Part shown: piece after piece, positions 8,455 to 14,552 of the stretch
Layout: each line of letters opens with the position of its first letter
Numbering within the stretch: position 1 is the first letter of the stretch
Assembly (NCBI GenBank): GCA_943354905.1
Contig: CALRDL010000006.1
Span: forward strand, 1-40,547
Reading direction: 5' to 3'
Source: Candidatus Nomurabacteria bacterium
Lineage (GTDB): Bacteria; Patescibacteriota; Minisyncoccia; Phycocordibacterales; UBA9973
Length of the DNA stretch: 40,547 bases
Notes under the pieces: model-generated
Told to the model about the DNA's origin: nothing
Databases searched by the model: none
Seen by the model: the letters and a program-made list of their open reading frames with translations, nothing else
Position numbers and translations under genes: made by a program

Positions 8455-9015
8455 ATGAAAAGAAAACTTTTAATAAAAAATCAAAATATTACTGTTGACA
8501 TCAAAAAAAGCAAGAGAGCCAAGCGTATGAGAATTGCCGTATATTGTGATGGTTCAGTTGTGGCTGTGCATCCAGACAACATAAGTTTTTCTAAGATTTT
8601 ATTAATTATTGAAAATAAGATTAGTTGGATTAAGGAAAAAATTGATTTTTTTAATTCAAGACCAAATATCCCTATTTTTAAAGGAGGGAAAAGAGAATAT
8701 ATTAAAAATAAGGATAATGCTTTTGAATTGGTTAAAAATAAAGTTGAGTATTTTAATCAATTTTACAAATTTCACTACAATAAAATAAATATTAAAAATC
8801 AAAAGACACGCTGGGGTAGCTGTTCAAGCAAAAAGAATTTAAATTTTAATTATAAAATAATTTTCCTTTCTGAAGAATTACAAAATTATTTAATTGTTCA
8901 TGAATTATGTCATTTAAAAGAATTTAATCATTCCAAAAAATTTTGGGATTTGGTTAGGTTAAAAATTACAAACCTTAACCAAATCAGTAAAATTTTAAGA
9001 AAGCATATAAGATAA
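8455..9015 (+). CDS. YgjP-type zinc metallopeptidase (DUF45/M48-like)
   Basis: The 186-aa protein has the two hallmarks of the YgjP family: TRWGSCSS (118-125) and HELCHLKEFNH (149-159). In these H149, E150, H153 and probably H159 build the zinc site. The N-terminal half is a basic beta domain with KRAKRMRIAVY. It starts 2 nt after hsdR, a placement seen repeatedly for this family in type I R-M operons; its role there is unknown (processing or turnover of R-M subunits is one idea). It is the last gene of the operon. A GC-rich hairpin at 9019-9047 follows directly, without a T-run. Confidence 0.88.
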   Translation: MKRKLLIKNQNITVDIKKSKRAKRMRIAVYCDGSVVAVHPDNISFSKILLIIENKISWIKEKIDFFNSRPNIPIFKGGKREYIKNKDNAFELVKNKVEYFNQFYKFHYNKINIKNQKTRWGSCSSKKNLNFNYKIIFLSEELQNYLIVHELCHLKEFNHSKKFWDLVRLKITNLNQISKILRKHIR

Positions 9016-9393
9016 TAAGCCCGCATTCCCCCAAACCCCCTGCGGGCAGAATTCGAAATCTCACCGAAAAGATACAGTTAAGGAAAATGGAAATCCTAAT
9101 CCCCAAAATATTTGTTTCCATTTTCCGAGTCCATTTGAATTAAAACATTAGTCGAGCGTAGTAGAAAAATTAGAAGAAAAATAGTCGTAGAGCGTAAGAT
9201 TAGCTTTCTTGCTTTTCAAAAAAAGTTCGCGTAAAGGACATTAATACATCACAAAACTTTGTGACTACAAATAATTTTTCGTCGCCACTCAAAATTTTCG
9301 CAGTCCGCCCCTCGTGGTTTTACAAGCTTGCAAAACATCACTGCGGTCGTCACCAAACATAAAAAGACTGGAGCAGTCCAGTTTTTTTATGTT
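9016..9393. other. Gene-free stretch with several inverted repeats
   Basis: No convincing ORF was found on either strand. Structures seen: GCCCGCA/TGCGGGC (9019-9025 and 9041-9047); a perfect 12-bp repeat GGAAAATGGAAA/TTTCCATTTTCC (9082-9093 and 9115-9126); CACAAA/TTTGTG near 9254-9267; a near-palindrome GTTTTACAAGCTTGCAAAAC at about 9317-9336; and the 24-bp repeat described separately. This may be a degraded end of the R-M island or a structured RNA. Nothing decides between these. Confidence 0.5.
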
Positions 9394-9400
9394 TGGTGAC
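9349..9400 (-). terminator. 24-bp inverted repeat at the 3' end of tRNA-Glu(UUC), probable terminator
   Basis: The arms 9349-9372 and 9377-9400 pair over 24 positions with one G-T pair and a 4-nt loop. Read on the minus strand, the core is ACTGGA-CTGC-TCCAGT followed by CTTTTT, the form of an intrinsic terminator just after tRNA-Glu. The arm is unusually long because it takes in the last bases of the tRNA (GTCACCA), so the tRNA 3' end has an inverted copy downstream. Confidence 0.65.
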
Positions 9401-9468
9401 CCCACAGAGAATCGAACTCTGATTATCGGATTGAAAACCCGGTGTCCTAACCGTTAGACGATGGGGCC
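9394..9468 (-). tRNA. tRNA-Glu (anticodon UUC)
   Basis: On the minus strand the 75-nt sequence folds as a cloverleaf. The acceptor stem is GGCCCCA/TGGGGTC with one G-U pair, the D arm is GTC...GAC, the T arm is CAGAG-TTCGATT-CTCTG, and CCA is encoded. The anticodon loop TTTTCAA gives anticodon TTC (9433-9435 on the plus strand reads GAA). The anticodon stem has one mismatch (C27-A43) and one G-U pair. The D-loop and variable loop match bacterial tRNA-Glu. Together with tRNA-Glu(CUC) at 24431 it gives two Glu isoacceptors in this window. Confidence 0.93.
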
Positions 9469-9522
9469 AATAAAAACTTATGCCTCATCGTCCTGAAAAT
9501 ATTGAACGGGCGATGGGGCCAA
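9457..9522 (-). repeat. Partial copies of the tRNA-Glu 5' end in its leader
   Basis: The 12-mer CGATGGGGCCAA at 9459-9470 (5' end of tRNA-Glu, reverse sense) recurs exactly at 9511-9522. Between them, GCCTCATCGTC (9482-9492) is complementary to tRNA bases around positions 2-12 (9457-9467), with one imperfect pair. The minus-strand transcript therefore contains both a duplicate and an antisense copy of the tRNA 5' strand. Confidence 0.6.
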
Positions 9523-9530
9523 ACACAGAT

Positions 9531-9558
9531 ATAATAGCATTTTTTAGAGAAAATGCTA
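9531..9558 (-). promoter_or_regulatory. Possible extended -10 promoter for tRNA-Glu(UUC), within a hairpin
   Basis: The minus strand reads TGCTATTAT (9531-9539), an extended -10 motif with no clear -35 box. It would make a transcript with a leader of roughly 60 nt before the tRNA. TAGCATTTT/AAAATGCTA (9535-9543 and 9550-9558) also forms a 9-bp hairpin. Weak assignment. Confidence 0.3.
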
Positions 9559-9610
9559 GCCTCTGTAGCGGAGCGACCGTTGACTCATAGCTATATTCTC
9601 ACATAAAGGG

Positions 9611-9616
9611 TATAAT
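9611..9616 (+). promoter_or_regulatory. TATAAT -10 box ahead of the small Cys-rich ORF
   Basis: A perfect TATAAT lies 72 nt before the ATG at 9689. No -35 is found at the normal distance; TTGACT at 9580-9585 is 25 nt away, too far. If it is used, the mRNA has a 5' leader of about 65 nt. Confidence 0.35.
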
Positions 9617-9688
9617 GATAATCTAGGTGAGGCAAAGTTTAGTCAACATGCCTATCTGTAGATTTATTATTAAATATCTTTTAAAATT

Positions 9689-9802
9689 ATGAGTGAAGAA
9701 ACAACAACACCATGTACTGCTTGTGGCAATAGCCCTTGTACTTGTGCTCCAGCTGATACAACTGCTCCTGCTGATGTAAGTGCTCCAACCTCACAAGAAT
9801 AA
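9689..9802 (+). CDS. 37-aa Cys-rich microprotein
   Basis: ATG 9689 opens 37 codons ending at TAA 9802. The N-terminal part is Thr/Glu-rich. Residues 9-19 read CTACGNSPCTC, giving C9-x2-C12-x4-C17-x-C19, a compact four-Cys pattern fit for one zinc or iron ion. The remainder is an Ala/Pro/Thr-rich tail with the repeat APADTTAPADVSAP. I know no matching family. Support for expression: a TATAAT upstream and a strong intrinsic terminator 14 nt after the stop. No clear Shine-Dalgarno sequence is visible. Confidence 0.6.
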   Translation: MSEETTTPCTACGNSPCTCAPADTTAPADVSAPTSQE

Positions 9803-9815
9803 ATTATTCTTGAGG

Positions 9816-9862
9816 CAAAATAAAAAACACCCTGAGTTTATCGAAGGGTGTTTTTTATTTTG
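9816..9862. terminator. Bidirectional intrinsic terminator shared by the Cys-rich ORF and trxB
   Basis: An 18-bp perfect inverted repeat: arms 9816-9833 and 9845-9862, core ACACCCT/AGGGTGT, with A-runs on the left and T-runs on the right, so each strand ends the stem in a U-tract. It lies between the convergent microprotein gene (+) and trxB (-). Confidence 0.92.
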
Positions 9863-9895
9863 TAAATTATATTTAATTATATATTCAAAAATAAC

Positions 9896-10828
9896 TTATT
9901 TTGCATGCAAATATAAATAAATATCCTCAAGAGCTCGGACTGCGTCACCGGAAGCTATATTGTTTTGATGGTAGAGGACATTGGTGCAATCCCCAGCAGC
10001 CCAGATGCCTTTGGTTTCAGTTTTTTGAGTCATAGGGTCTATCTTGACTTGGCCGTAGTCATTTAAAGCTACGACATTTTTTGCAAAATCCGTATTTGGG
10101 ATCTGACCTATTTCTACGAAAATCCCAGAGACTTTGAGTTCGGTTTCTACTCCGGTGGTCTTGTCTTTATAAATTATTCCTTCTACAAATTTATCTCCTT
10201 TAATTTCTAAAATCTCCACATTTTTAATAGCTTTCATTTTCGAATTACTTAAAACTTTCTCCACAGTAACTTCGTCGGCGCGAAAAGAATCACTTCGATG
10301 AAGGAGAGTTACGGATTTACAGTAAGCCAGAAGTTGGGAAGCGGATTCAAATCCAGCATTACCTCCACCGACGACGACTACATCCATATCAGAGAAAAGT
10401 GGACCATCGCAAGAAGCGCAATAGGTTAGCCCCTTGTGTTCGAGTTGGTCTGCGTTTTTGGCTTCTAACTTTCTGCGTCCACTACCTGTGGCTATCAAAA
10501 TAGTTTTGGTTTCAAATTCTGTACCGGATTCTATTTTTACTTTAAAACTAGTTTCAGTTTTTTCGATTATTGTGGCTTTTTCTCCCTCTTTTATTTCTAA
10601 GGTTTGGCCGACTCCTGTATTGGCTACGACATGTTTTTTTAAATTGTCCGCTAGTTCTGACCCTGAAATAGTTGGAGTTCCGATCCAGTTGTAAATCTTT
10701 TCTGAGACTATACTTTGTCCTCCCCATTCGGAAGTTATAAAAAGGGTATTTAGTCTTTTACGGGAAGCGTAAACCCCAGCCGAGACCCCAGCCGGTCCAC
10801 CACCGATAATTATTAAATCGTAAATCAT
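9896..10828 (-). CDS. trxB: Thioredoxin reductase-like flavoprotein
   Basis: NAD(P)H- and FAD-dependent disulfide reductase, probably recycling a thioredoxin in the cytosol. The sequence begins MIYDLIIIGGGPAG (first dinucleotide-binding loop). The redox motif CASC lies at residues 137-140 in this numbering, followed by the second nucleotide-binding loop VVVVGGGNAG. The end carries GIWAAGDCTN, the FAD-contact motif. I chose the second ATG (10828). A TATAAT box (10836-10841, minus) overlaps the first ATG and lies 7 nt before the second, and family members start MYDLIIIGGG. The gene follows ftsZ on the same strand but has this promoter of its own. The length (310 aa) is normal. Confidence 0.93.
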   Translation of the reverse strand: MIYDLIIIGGGPAGVSAGVYASRKRLNTLFITSEWGGQSIVSEKIYNWIGTPTISGSELADNLKKHVVANTGVGQTLEIKEGEKATIIEKTETSFKVKIESGTEFETKTILIATGSGRRKLEAKNADQLEHKGLTYCASCDGPLFSDMDVVVVGGGNAGFESASQLLAYCKSVTLLHRSDSFRADEVTVEKVLSNSKMKAIKNVEILEIKGDKFVEGIIYKDKTTGVETELKVSGIFVEIGQIPNTDFAKNVVALNDYGQVKIDPMTQKTETKGIWAAGDCTNVLYHQNNIASGDAVRALEDIYLYLHAK

Positions 10829-10835
10829 ATTCTTC

Positions 10836-10841
10836 ATTATA
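10836..10841 (-). promoter_or_regulatory. -10 box of trxB, leaderless
   Basis: The minus strand reads TATAAT, then 7 nt, then ATG at 10828. The upstream ATG at 10837 is part of the hexamer itself and would lie before the transcription start. A -35 resemblance (TTTTGA) is weak. Confidence 0.6.
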
Positions 10842-10878
10842 CACTAAAAAATAGAATTCAAAATACTCTTTTCGAATT

Positions 10879-12087
10879 TTATTTCTTCCTTCTTAGAAAT
10901 GCTGGAACAGCGCTCCAGTCATCTGTGTCATCGTCGATGATGATATCTTCGATAACATTCTCTTTCTTTTCTATCTTTTTTATAAAGTCGTTGTTGTTTA
11001 GAACACTTCCGCTTTTGACAGCGTTGATCGTATTATTTATTTCTTTTTTTGCAACCACAGCATTTTCTTCTTTGAGGATAGTTTGACCGACAGTTCCAAG
11101 ATTTGCGCTAAAGAGATTTTTCTTTGGCATATCAGAAGGGAAGTTGGTAGCGATGACTGTGACTGTGAGTTCGCCTTTCTTGATTTTTTCATCACGAATA
11201 GTTCCGAAAATAATTTTGGCATCTTTGTCGATGGATTCGGTGATGATCTTGGCTGCTTCTTGGATCTCGTGGATAGTGACGTCGTCGCCACCAGAGATGG
11301 CAAAGAGAACTCCCTTTGCTCCATGGATAGATATCTCAAGGAGGGGAGAATTGATAGCTGCAAGAGCAGCTTTCTCCGCACGTTTTTCTCCAGAAGCAGT
11401 ACCTATACCCATAAGTGCAGAACCTGCGTCTGACATAACAGCTTTAATATCGGCAAAGTCTACATTGATGACACCAGGAGTGGTGATCAAGTTTGAGATA
11501 CCTTCGACAGCTTGACGCAAGACATCGTCAGCAGAAGCGAAAGCATCTTTGAAATTTGTATTTTTGTCAGCGAGTTGGAGAAGTTTGTCATTTGGAATGA
11601 CGATGATAGCATCGACTTCTTTGGAAAGTTCTTCGATACCTTTCTCAGCAATTTTCATCCGATGATTTCCTTCAAAGAAAAATGGTTTGGTTGTGACAGC
11701 GACAGTGAGTATTCCTTGCTCTTTGGCAGCTCGAGCGATGATCGGAGCGGCACCTGTACCAGTGCCTCCACCCATACCACAAGCGAGAAAGATCATATCT
11801 GCACCCTTGATCACGTCTTGGATTTCAGATTTTGTTTCTTCGGCAGCTTTTTTACCAATTTCCGGATCCATCCCTGCACCGAGACCTTTGGTTAAGTTTT
11901 TTCCGATGTGAATTTTCTTTTCAGCGAGAGAGTGGTGTAAATCTTGAGTGTCAGTATTCATACAAATAAAACTAACGCCTTTGACTTTAGAATTTATCAT
12001 ATGGTTTATGGCGTTTTTCCCAGATCCACCAACACCGATGACCATAATCCGTGCAAAACTTTCTATTTCTTGGTTTATTTTTGGCAT
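10879..12087 (-). CDS. ftsZ: Cell division GTPase FtsZ
   Basis: Tubulin-like GTPase that forms the division ring at midcell. Visible parts: the GTP-binding start VIGVGGSGKNAINHM (16-30), the tubulin signature GGGTGTG (106-112), the T7-loop region NVDFADIKAVM, a linker, and the C-terminal peptide VPAFLRRKK (about 394-402) that docks on FtsA. Length is 402 aa. ftsA ends 39 nt upstream on the same strand. A separate minus-strand -10 box (TAGTAT, 12095-12100) lies 7 nt before the ATG, so ftsZ may also be made from its own leaderless transcript. Long antisense ORFs over this gene are frame shadows. Confidence 0.98.
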   Translation of the reverse strand: MPKINQEIESFARIMVIGVGGSGKNAINHMINSKVKGVSFICMNTDTQDLHHSLAEKKIHIGKNLTKGLGAGMDPEIGKKAAEETKSEIQDVIKGADMIFLACGMGGGTGTGAAPIIARAAKEQGILTVAVTTKPFFFEGNHRMKIAEKGIEELSKEVDAIIVIPNDKLLQLADKNTNFKDAFASADDVLRQAVEGISNLITTPGVINVDFADIKAVMSDAGSALMGIGTASGEKRAEKAALAAINSPLLEISIHGAKGVLFAISGGDDVTIHEIQEAAKIITESIDKDAKIIFGTIRDEKIKKGELTVTVIATNFPSDMPKKNLFSANLGTVGQTILKEENAVVAKKEINNTINAVKSGSVLNNNDFIKKIEKKENVIEDIIIDDDTDDWSAVPAFLRRKK

Positions 12088-12091
12088 ATAA

Positions 12092-12100
12092 AGTATACTA
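12092..12100 (-). promoter_or_regulatory. -10 region of ftsZ, leaderless
   Basis: The minus strand carries overlapping TAGTAT (7 nt before ATG) and TATACT (4 nt before ATG). The -35 is unclear. Position fits the leaderless pattern of this window. Confidence 0.45.
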
Positions 12101-12126
12101 GCATCAGAACAAAAAAAAGCAACTTT

Positions 12127-13302
12127 CTACGGCATCAGTTGTTTTATGCTTGATTTTATTGCACCTTTTATTTCTTTAAAGAGATTCGTGAAAGAACCTT
12201 CGGCGTAGGCGTTGAAGTCTTTACTTCCGATTATTAAACCAAGAGCTACGAACCAAGATGAGTCTCGAAGTTTGGTTTTTGTATTTCCAAATATTCCTGT
12301 TGTACCTATACTTGTCGGAAGTTTTAAAATTGATTTAGATAATTCTTCGATGTTTGGAGTATTTGCTCCACCACCGACAAAAACAATACCAGCCGGTAAG
12401 AGCTCAGATCTTTTTATTTTTTTCAAATGATTTTCTAACAATTCAAATATATCTGACAGACGAGCTTCGATTATCTCATCCAATTTTTTCTTTGGATTTC
12501 CTGCCTGCGCAGGCAGGTCCTCGAGAATTCCACGTTTCAAACTCTCAGCTTTATTTAAAGGAATTTTAAATCCGAGGGCTATGTCGTTTGTGATATCTGA
12601 AGAGCCGATGGAAAAGCTGTGGATTGATAATGGTAGTCCATTTTCAAAAATAGAGATGGTAGTGGTTTCGGATCCGATGTTTACCAAAGCAACCCCGACT
12701 ATTTTTTGTTTTTCTGATAAAACGACTTCCGCTCCGGCAATAGGAGCGCTCACGACATCTATAGTCTCTACTCCAGCTTGGGCCAAGATCTCTACAAGAT
12801 CTTCTAAATGTTGGATCGAATATGTCATCACCAAATTCTTTACTTCGAGTTTGGTGCCGTGCATGCCTTCTAGTCTACCGAGAACTTCTTTATTGTCGAG
12901 ACGAAAAGAAATAGGGAAACTCTCTATAACTTTTTTATTATTTAGATTAAGGTTGTTCTCCGAATCTTCTAAAGCTTTGTTTACATCGAGAGTAGTGACT
13001 TCACCATCAGCTTTTGAAACTATAGCCGAACCATAACTCATCTCTCCACGGAGAGATGTACCACTGACCGAGATGAATGCGCGTTTGATTTTTACAAGAG
13101 AAGATGACTCAGCCATTTTGATAGCACTCTGTACAGAAATTAAGGCCAAGCTCGGGTCTACGATATATCCATGACGCATTCCACGAGTTTCGCTCTCACC
13201 CACGCCAATAATTTTAGGATTTTTTTCTCCTTTTAAAAATTCTCCGACGACTACTCTGGTCATTGCGGATCCCACGTCTATGCCGATTGAAATATTTCTC
13301 AT
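12127..13302 (-). CDS. ftsA: Cell division protein FtsA
   Basis: Actin-like ATPase that anchors FtsZ to the membrane. The N-terminus MRNISIGIDVGSAMTRVVVGEF is the phosphate-1 region. The later VFVGGGANTPNIEEL is the adenosine site. The C-terminal amphipathic helix FKEIKGAIKSSIKQLMP is the membrane-targeting tail. I chose the second of two tandem ATGs because a TAGTAT box lies 7 nt before it. The protein contains an in-frame insertion coded by an 18-nt palindrome (LPAQAG, about residues 263-268) in a loop before the segment LDEIIEARL. It follows ybeY by about 65 nt and precedes ftsZ. Confidence 0.96.
   Translation of the reverse strand: MRNISIGIDVGSAMTRVVVGEFLKGEKNPKIIGVGESETRGMRHGYIVDPSLALISVQSAIKMAESSSLVKIKRAFISVSGTSLRGEMSYGSAIVSKADGEVTTLDVNKALEDSENNLNLNNKKVIESFPISFRLDNKEVLGRLEGMHGTKLEVKNLVMTYSIQHLEDLVEILAQAGVETIDVVSAPIAGAEVVLSEKQKIVGVALVNIGSETTTISIFENGLPLSIHSFSIGSSDITNDIALGFKIPLNKAESLKRGILEDLPAQAGNPKKKLDEIIEARLSDIFELLENHLKKIKRSELLPAGIVFVGGGANTPNIEELSKSILKLPTSIGTTGIFGNTKTKLRDSSWFVALGLIIGSKDFNAYAEGSFTNLFKEIKGAIKSSIKQLMP
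12500..12517. repeat. 18-nt palindrome inside ftsA (copy A)
   Basis: CCTGCCTGCGCAGGCAGG is a perfect palindrome. It is read in frame within ftsA as (D)LPAQAG. Close relatives occur in murF (21775) and rsmH (18108). Confidence 0.8.
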
Positions 13303-13309
13303 CATTCTG

Positions 13310-13315
13310 ATACTA
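13310..13315 (-). promoter_or_regulatory. -10 box of ftsA, leaderless
   Basis: The minus strand reads TAGTAT, 4 nt before the first ATG and 7 nt before the second (13302). No strong -35 in the AT-rich region behind it. Confidence 0.4.
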
Positions 13316-13367
13316 AAATTTTAAATTCTAATTTTAATATTTTTATTATATCACTTAATTAAAAATT

Positions 13368-13715
13368 TCAGAAAGACTTACTGCGGGACAAGTACTTTTT
13401 CTCTAATTTCTCCATTTTCCCCCCATGAGTCAATCCTTTTAAGTGAAGCATTCCGTGGATAACTAAAAAAAGTAAAAATTCGTCGAAAGTTTTGTCAAAA
13501 TCTTTAGCTTCTCTTTTTATAACTGGTTTACAAAAAACCAACTCTCCCAAGTTTTCTTTCAGTGAAAAAGACAAGACGTTTGTCGACTTATCTTTCTTTC
13601 TATATGTTTTATTTAACTCTCGAGATTTCTTTTCAGAAACGAAAGCGATAGATAGTGAATATTCTTTGCCTAGAATATCATTTTTTATTTTTTCAATTTG
13701 ACTTGCTAGGAGCAT
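13368..13715 (-). CDS. ybeY: Endoribonuclease YbeY
   Basis: Single-strand-specific, zinc-dependent RNase involved in 16S rRNA 3' maturation and ribosome quality control. The catalytic signature HGMLHLKGLTH (H-x3-H-x5-H) lies near the C-terminus, at about residues 89-99. The family block TNVLSFSLKE lies at about 45-54. At 115 aa it is a short member with a brief tail after the metal site. It starts 2 nt after the bS21 stop and is therefore cotranscribed, pairing a small-subunit protein with a small-subunit rRNA nuclease. Confidence 0.9.
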   Translation of the reverse strand: MLLASQIEKIKNDILGKEYSLSIAFVSEKKSRELNKTYRKKDKSTNVLSFSLKENLGELVFCKPVIKREAKDFDKTFDEFLLFLVIHGMLHLKGLTHGGKMEKLEKKYLSRSKSF

Positions 13716-13717
13716 TT

Positions 13718-13951
13718 TTATTTTGCCACCATTTTACCGAGTTTTTTGAGCTTTTCTATCTCTTTTCTACGATCCATTTTTTTGAGAGCACTTTTTTTCA
13801 TCTTGAGCTTTGATTCTTTGCGGAGGTTGTAGCGAGAACCTTTGACTTTACGGATAATACCAGATTCTTGGATTCTGCGAGAAAAACGTCGCAAAATGCT
13901 CGAATTGTTCTCATTTGAGTTTTTCTTGATTTCGATTACTGTTTTTGCCAT
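13718..13951 (-). CDS. rpsU: Small ribosomal subunit protein bS21
   Basis: A 77-aa, strongly basic protein with the S21 pattern: MAKTVIEIKKN, FSRRIQESGIIRKVK, RYNLRKESKLKMKKS. An upstream in-frame ATG (14101) would add 50 hydrophobic residues unlike bS21 and would cross the greA promoter, so it is rejected. The start is fixed by homology and by a strong promoter 7 nt before it. First gene of the rpsU-ybeY(-ftsA-ftsZ) row. Confidence 0.92.
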   Translation of the reverse strand: MAKTVIEIKKNSNENNSSILRRFSRRIQESGIIRKVKGSRYNLRKESKLKMKKSALKKMDRRKEIEKLKKLGKMVAK

Positions 13952-13958
13952 ATAAAAG

Positions 13959-13987
13959 ATATTATCATAGAAATTATTTTTTGTAAA
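13959..13987 (-). promoter_or_regulatory. Extended -10 promoter of rpsU, leaderless
   Basis: The minus strand has TTTACA (13982-13987), a 17-nt spacer, and TAATAT (13959-13964) preceded by TGA (extended -10). Seven nt separate the box from the ATG. It is divergent from the greA promoter in the same 108-nt gap. Confidence 0.75.
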
Positions 13988-14023
13988 CTTCTTATTTTTT
14001 TTCTTATTTCTTTTATCCCAAAA

Positions 14024-14051
14024 TTGACTTTTTAAGAAAAAAAGATAATAT
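14024..14051 (+). promoter_or_regulatory. Promoter of greA-lysS, near-leaderless
   Basis: TTGACT (14024-14029), 16 nt, TAATAT (14046-14051), then 8 nt to ATG 14060. Predicted 5' leader of 0-2 nt. Confidence 0.7.
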
Positions 14052-14059
14052 ATTAAGAT

Positions 14060-14539
14060 ATGAATCCGAAAGATGATTATATAACCGAAGAAAAAAGACA
14101 CGCACTCGAAATCGAGCTCGCTGACCTAGAAGGTCCAAAAAGGCAAGAAGTTTTGTCGGCTTTGGCCTATGCGAAATCTTTAGGAGACCTTTCCGAAAAT
14201 GCTGAATACCATCAAACTCGTGAAGATCAAGGCAAACTTGAAGGACGAATCACAAAAATCAAAGAAATTTTACAATCTTCAAAAACTGTTTCCAAGACAG
14301 GAAGTGATACTGTGGAGATCGGCTCTATCGTCGTCGTAAAAAAAGACGTAAAAGAGCAAGAGAGTAATGAAACAAAAACTTACGTAATAGTCGGTTCGGA
14401 AGAGGCGGATATGTCTCTTGGAAAGATCTCAAACCATTCTCCATTTGGTATGGCTCTTTTTGGCAAGAAAAAAGGAGAGAATATTTCCTTCCAAACTCCT
14501 AAAGGTGTGGTAAAATATAATATAATCAGTGTAGCTTAG
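14060..14539 (+). CDS. greA: Transcription elongation factor GreA
   Basis: Rescues stalled RNA polymerase by stimulating cleavage of backtracked RNA. The N-terminal coiled coil contains ELADLEGPKRQEVLSALAYAK and the acidic tip motif GDLSENAEYH (D and E reach the active site). The C-terminal globular FKBP-like part contains VGSEEADMSLGKISNHSPFG, the usual GreA signature. Its 159 aa is the family length. lysS follows 13 nt downstream. Confidence 0.97.
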   Translation: MNPKDDYITEEKRHALEIELADLEGPKRQEVLSALAYAKSLGDLSENAEYHQTREDQGKLEGRITKIKEILQSSKTVSKTGSDTVEIGSIVVVKKDVKEQESNETKTYVIVGSEEADMSLGKISNHSPFGMALFGKKKGENISFQTPKGVVKYNIISVA

Positions 14540-14552
14540 TTTTTTAAAATTT

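Noticed and set aside
11083-11895. Several overlapping plus-strand ORFs of 70-130 codons
   Set aside because: They lie antisense to ftsZ, whose protein motifs are complete; they are frame shadows of its codon use.
13952-14101. 50-residue N-terminal extension of bS21
   Set aside because: It is hydrophobic, unlike bS21, and runs through the rpsU and greA promoters; the internal ATG at 13951 has a consensus promoter 7 nt upstream.
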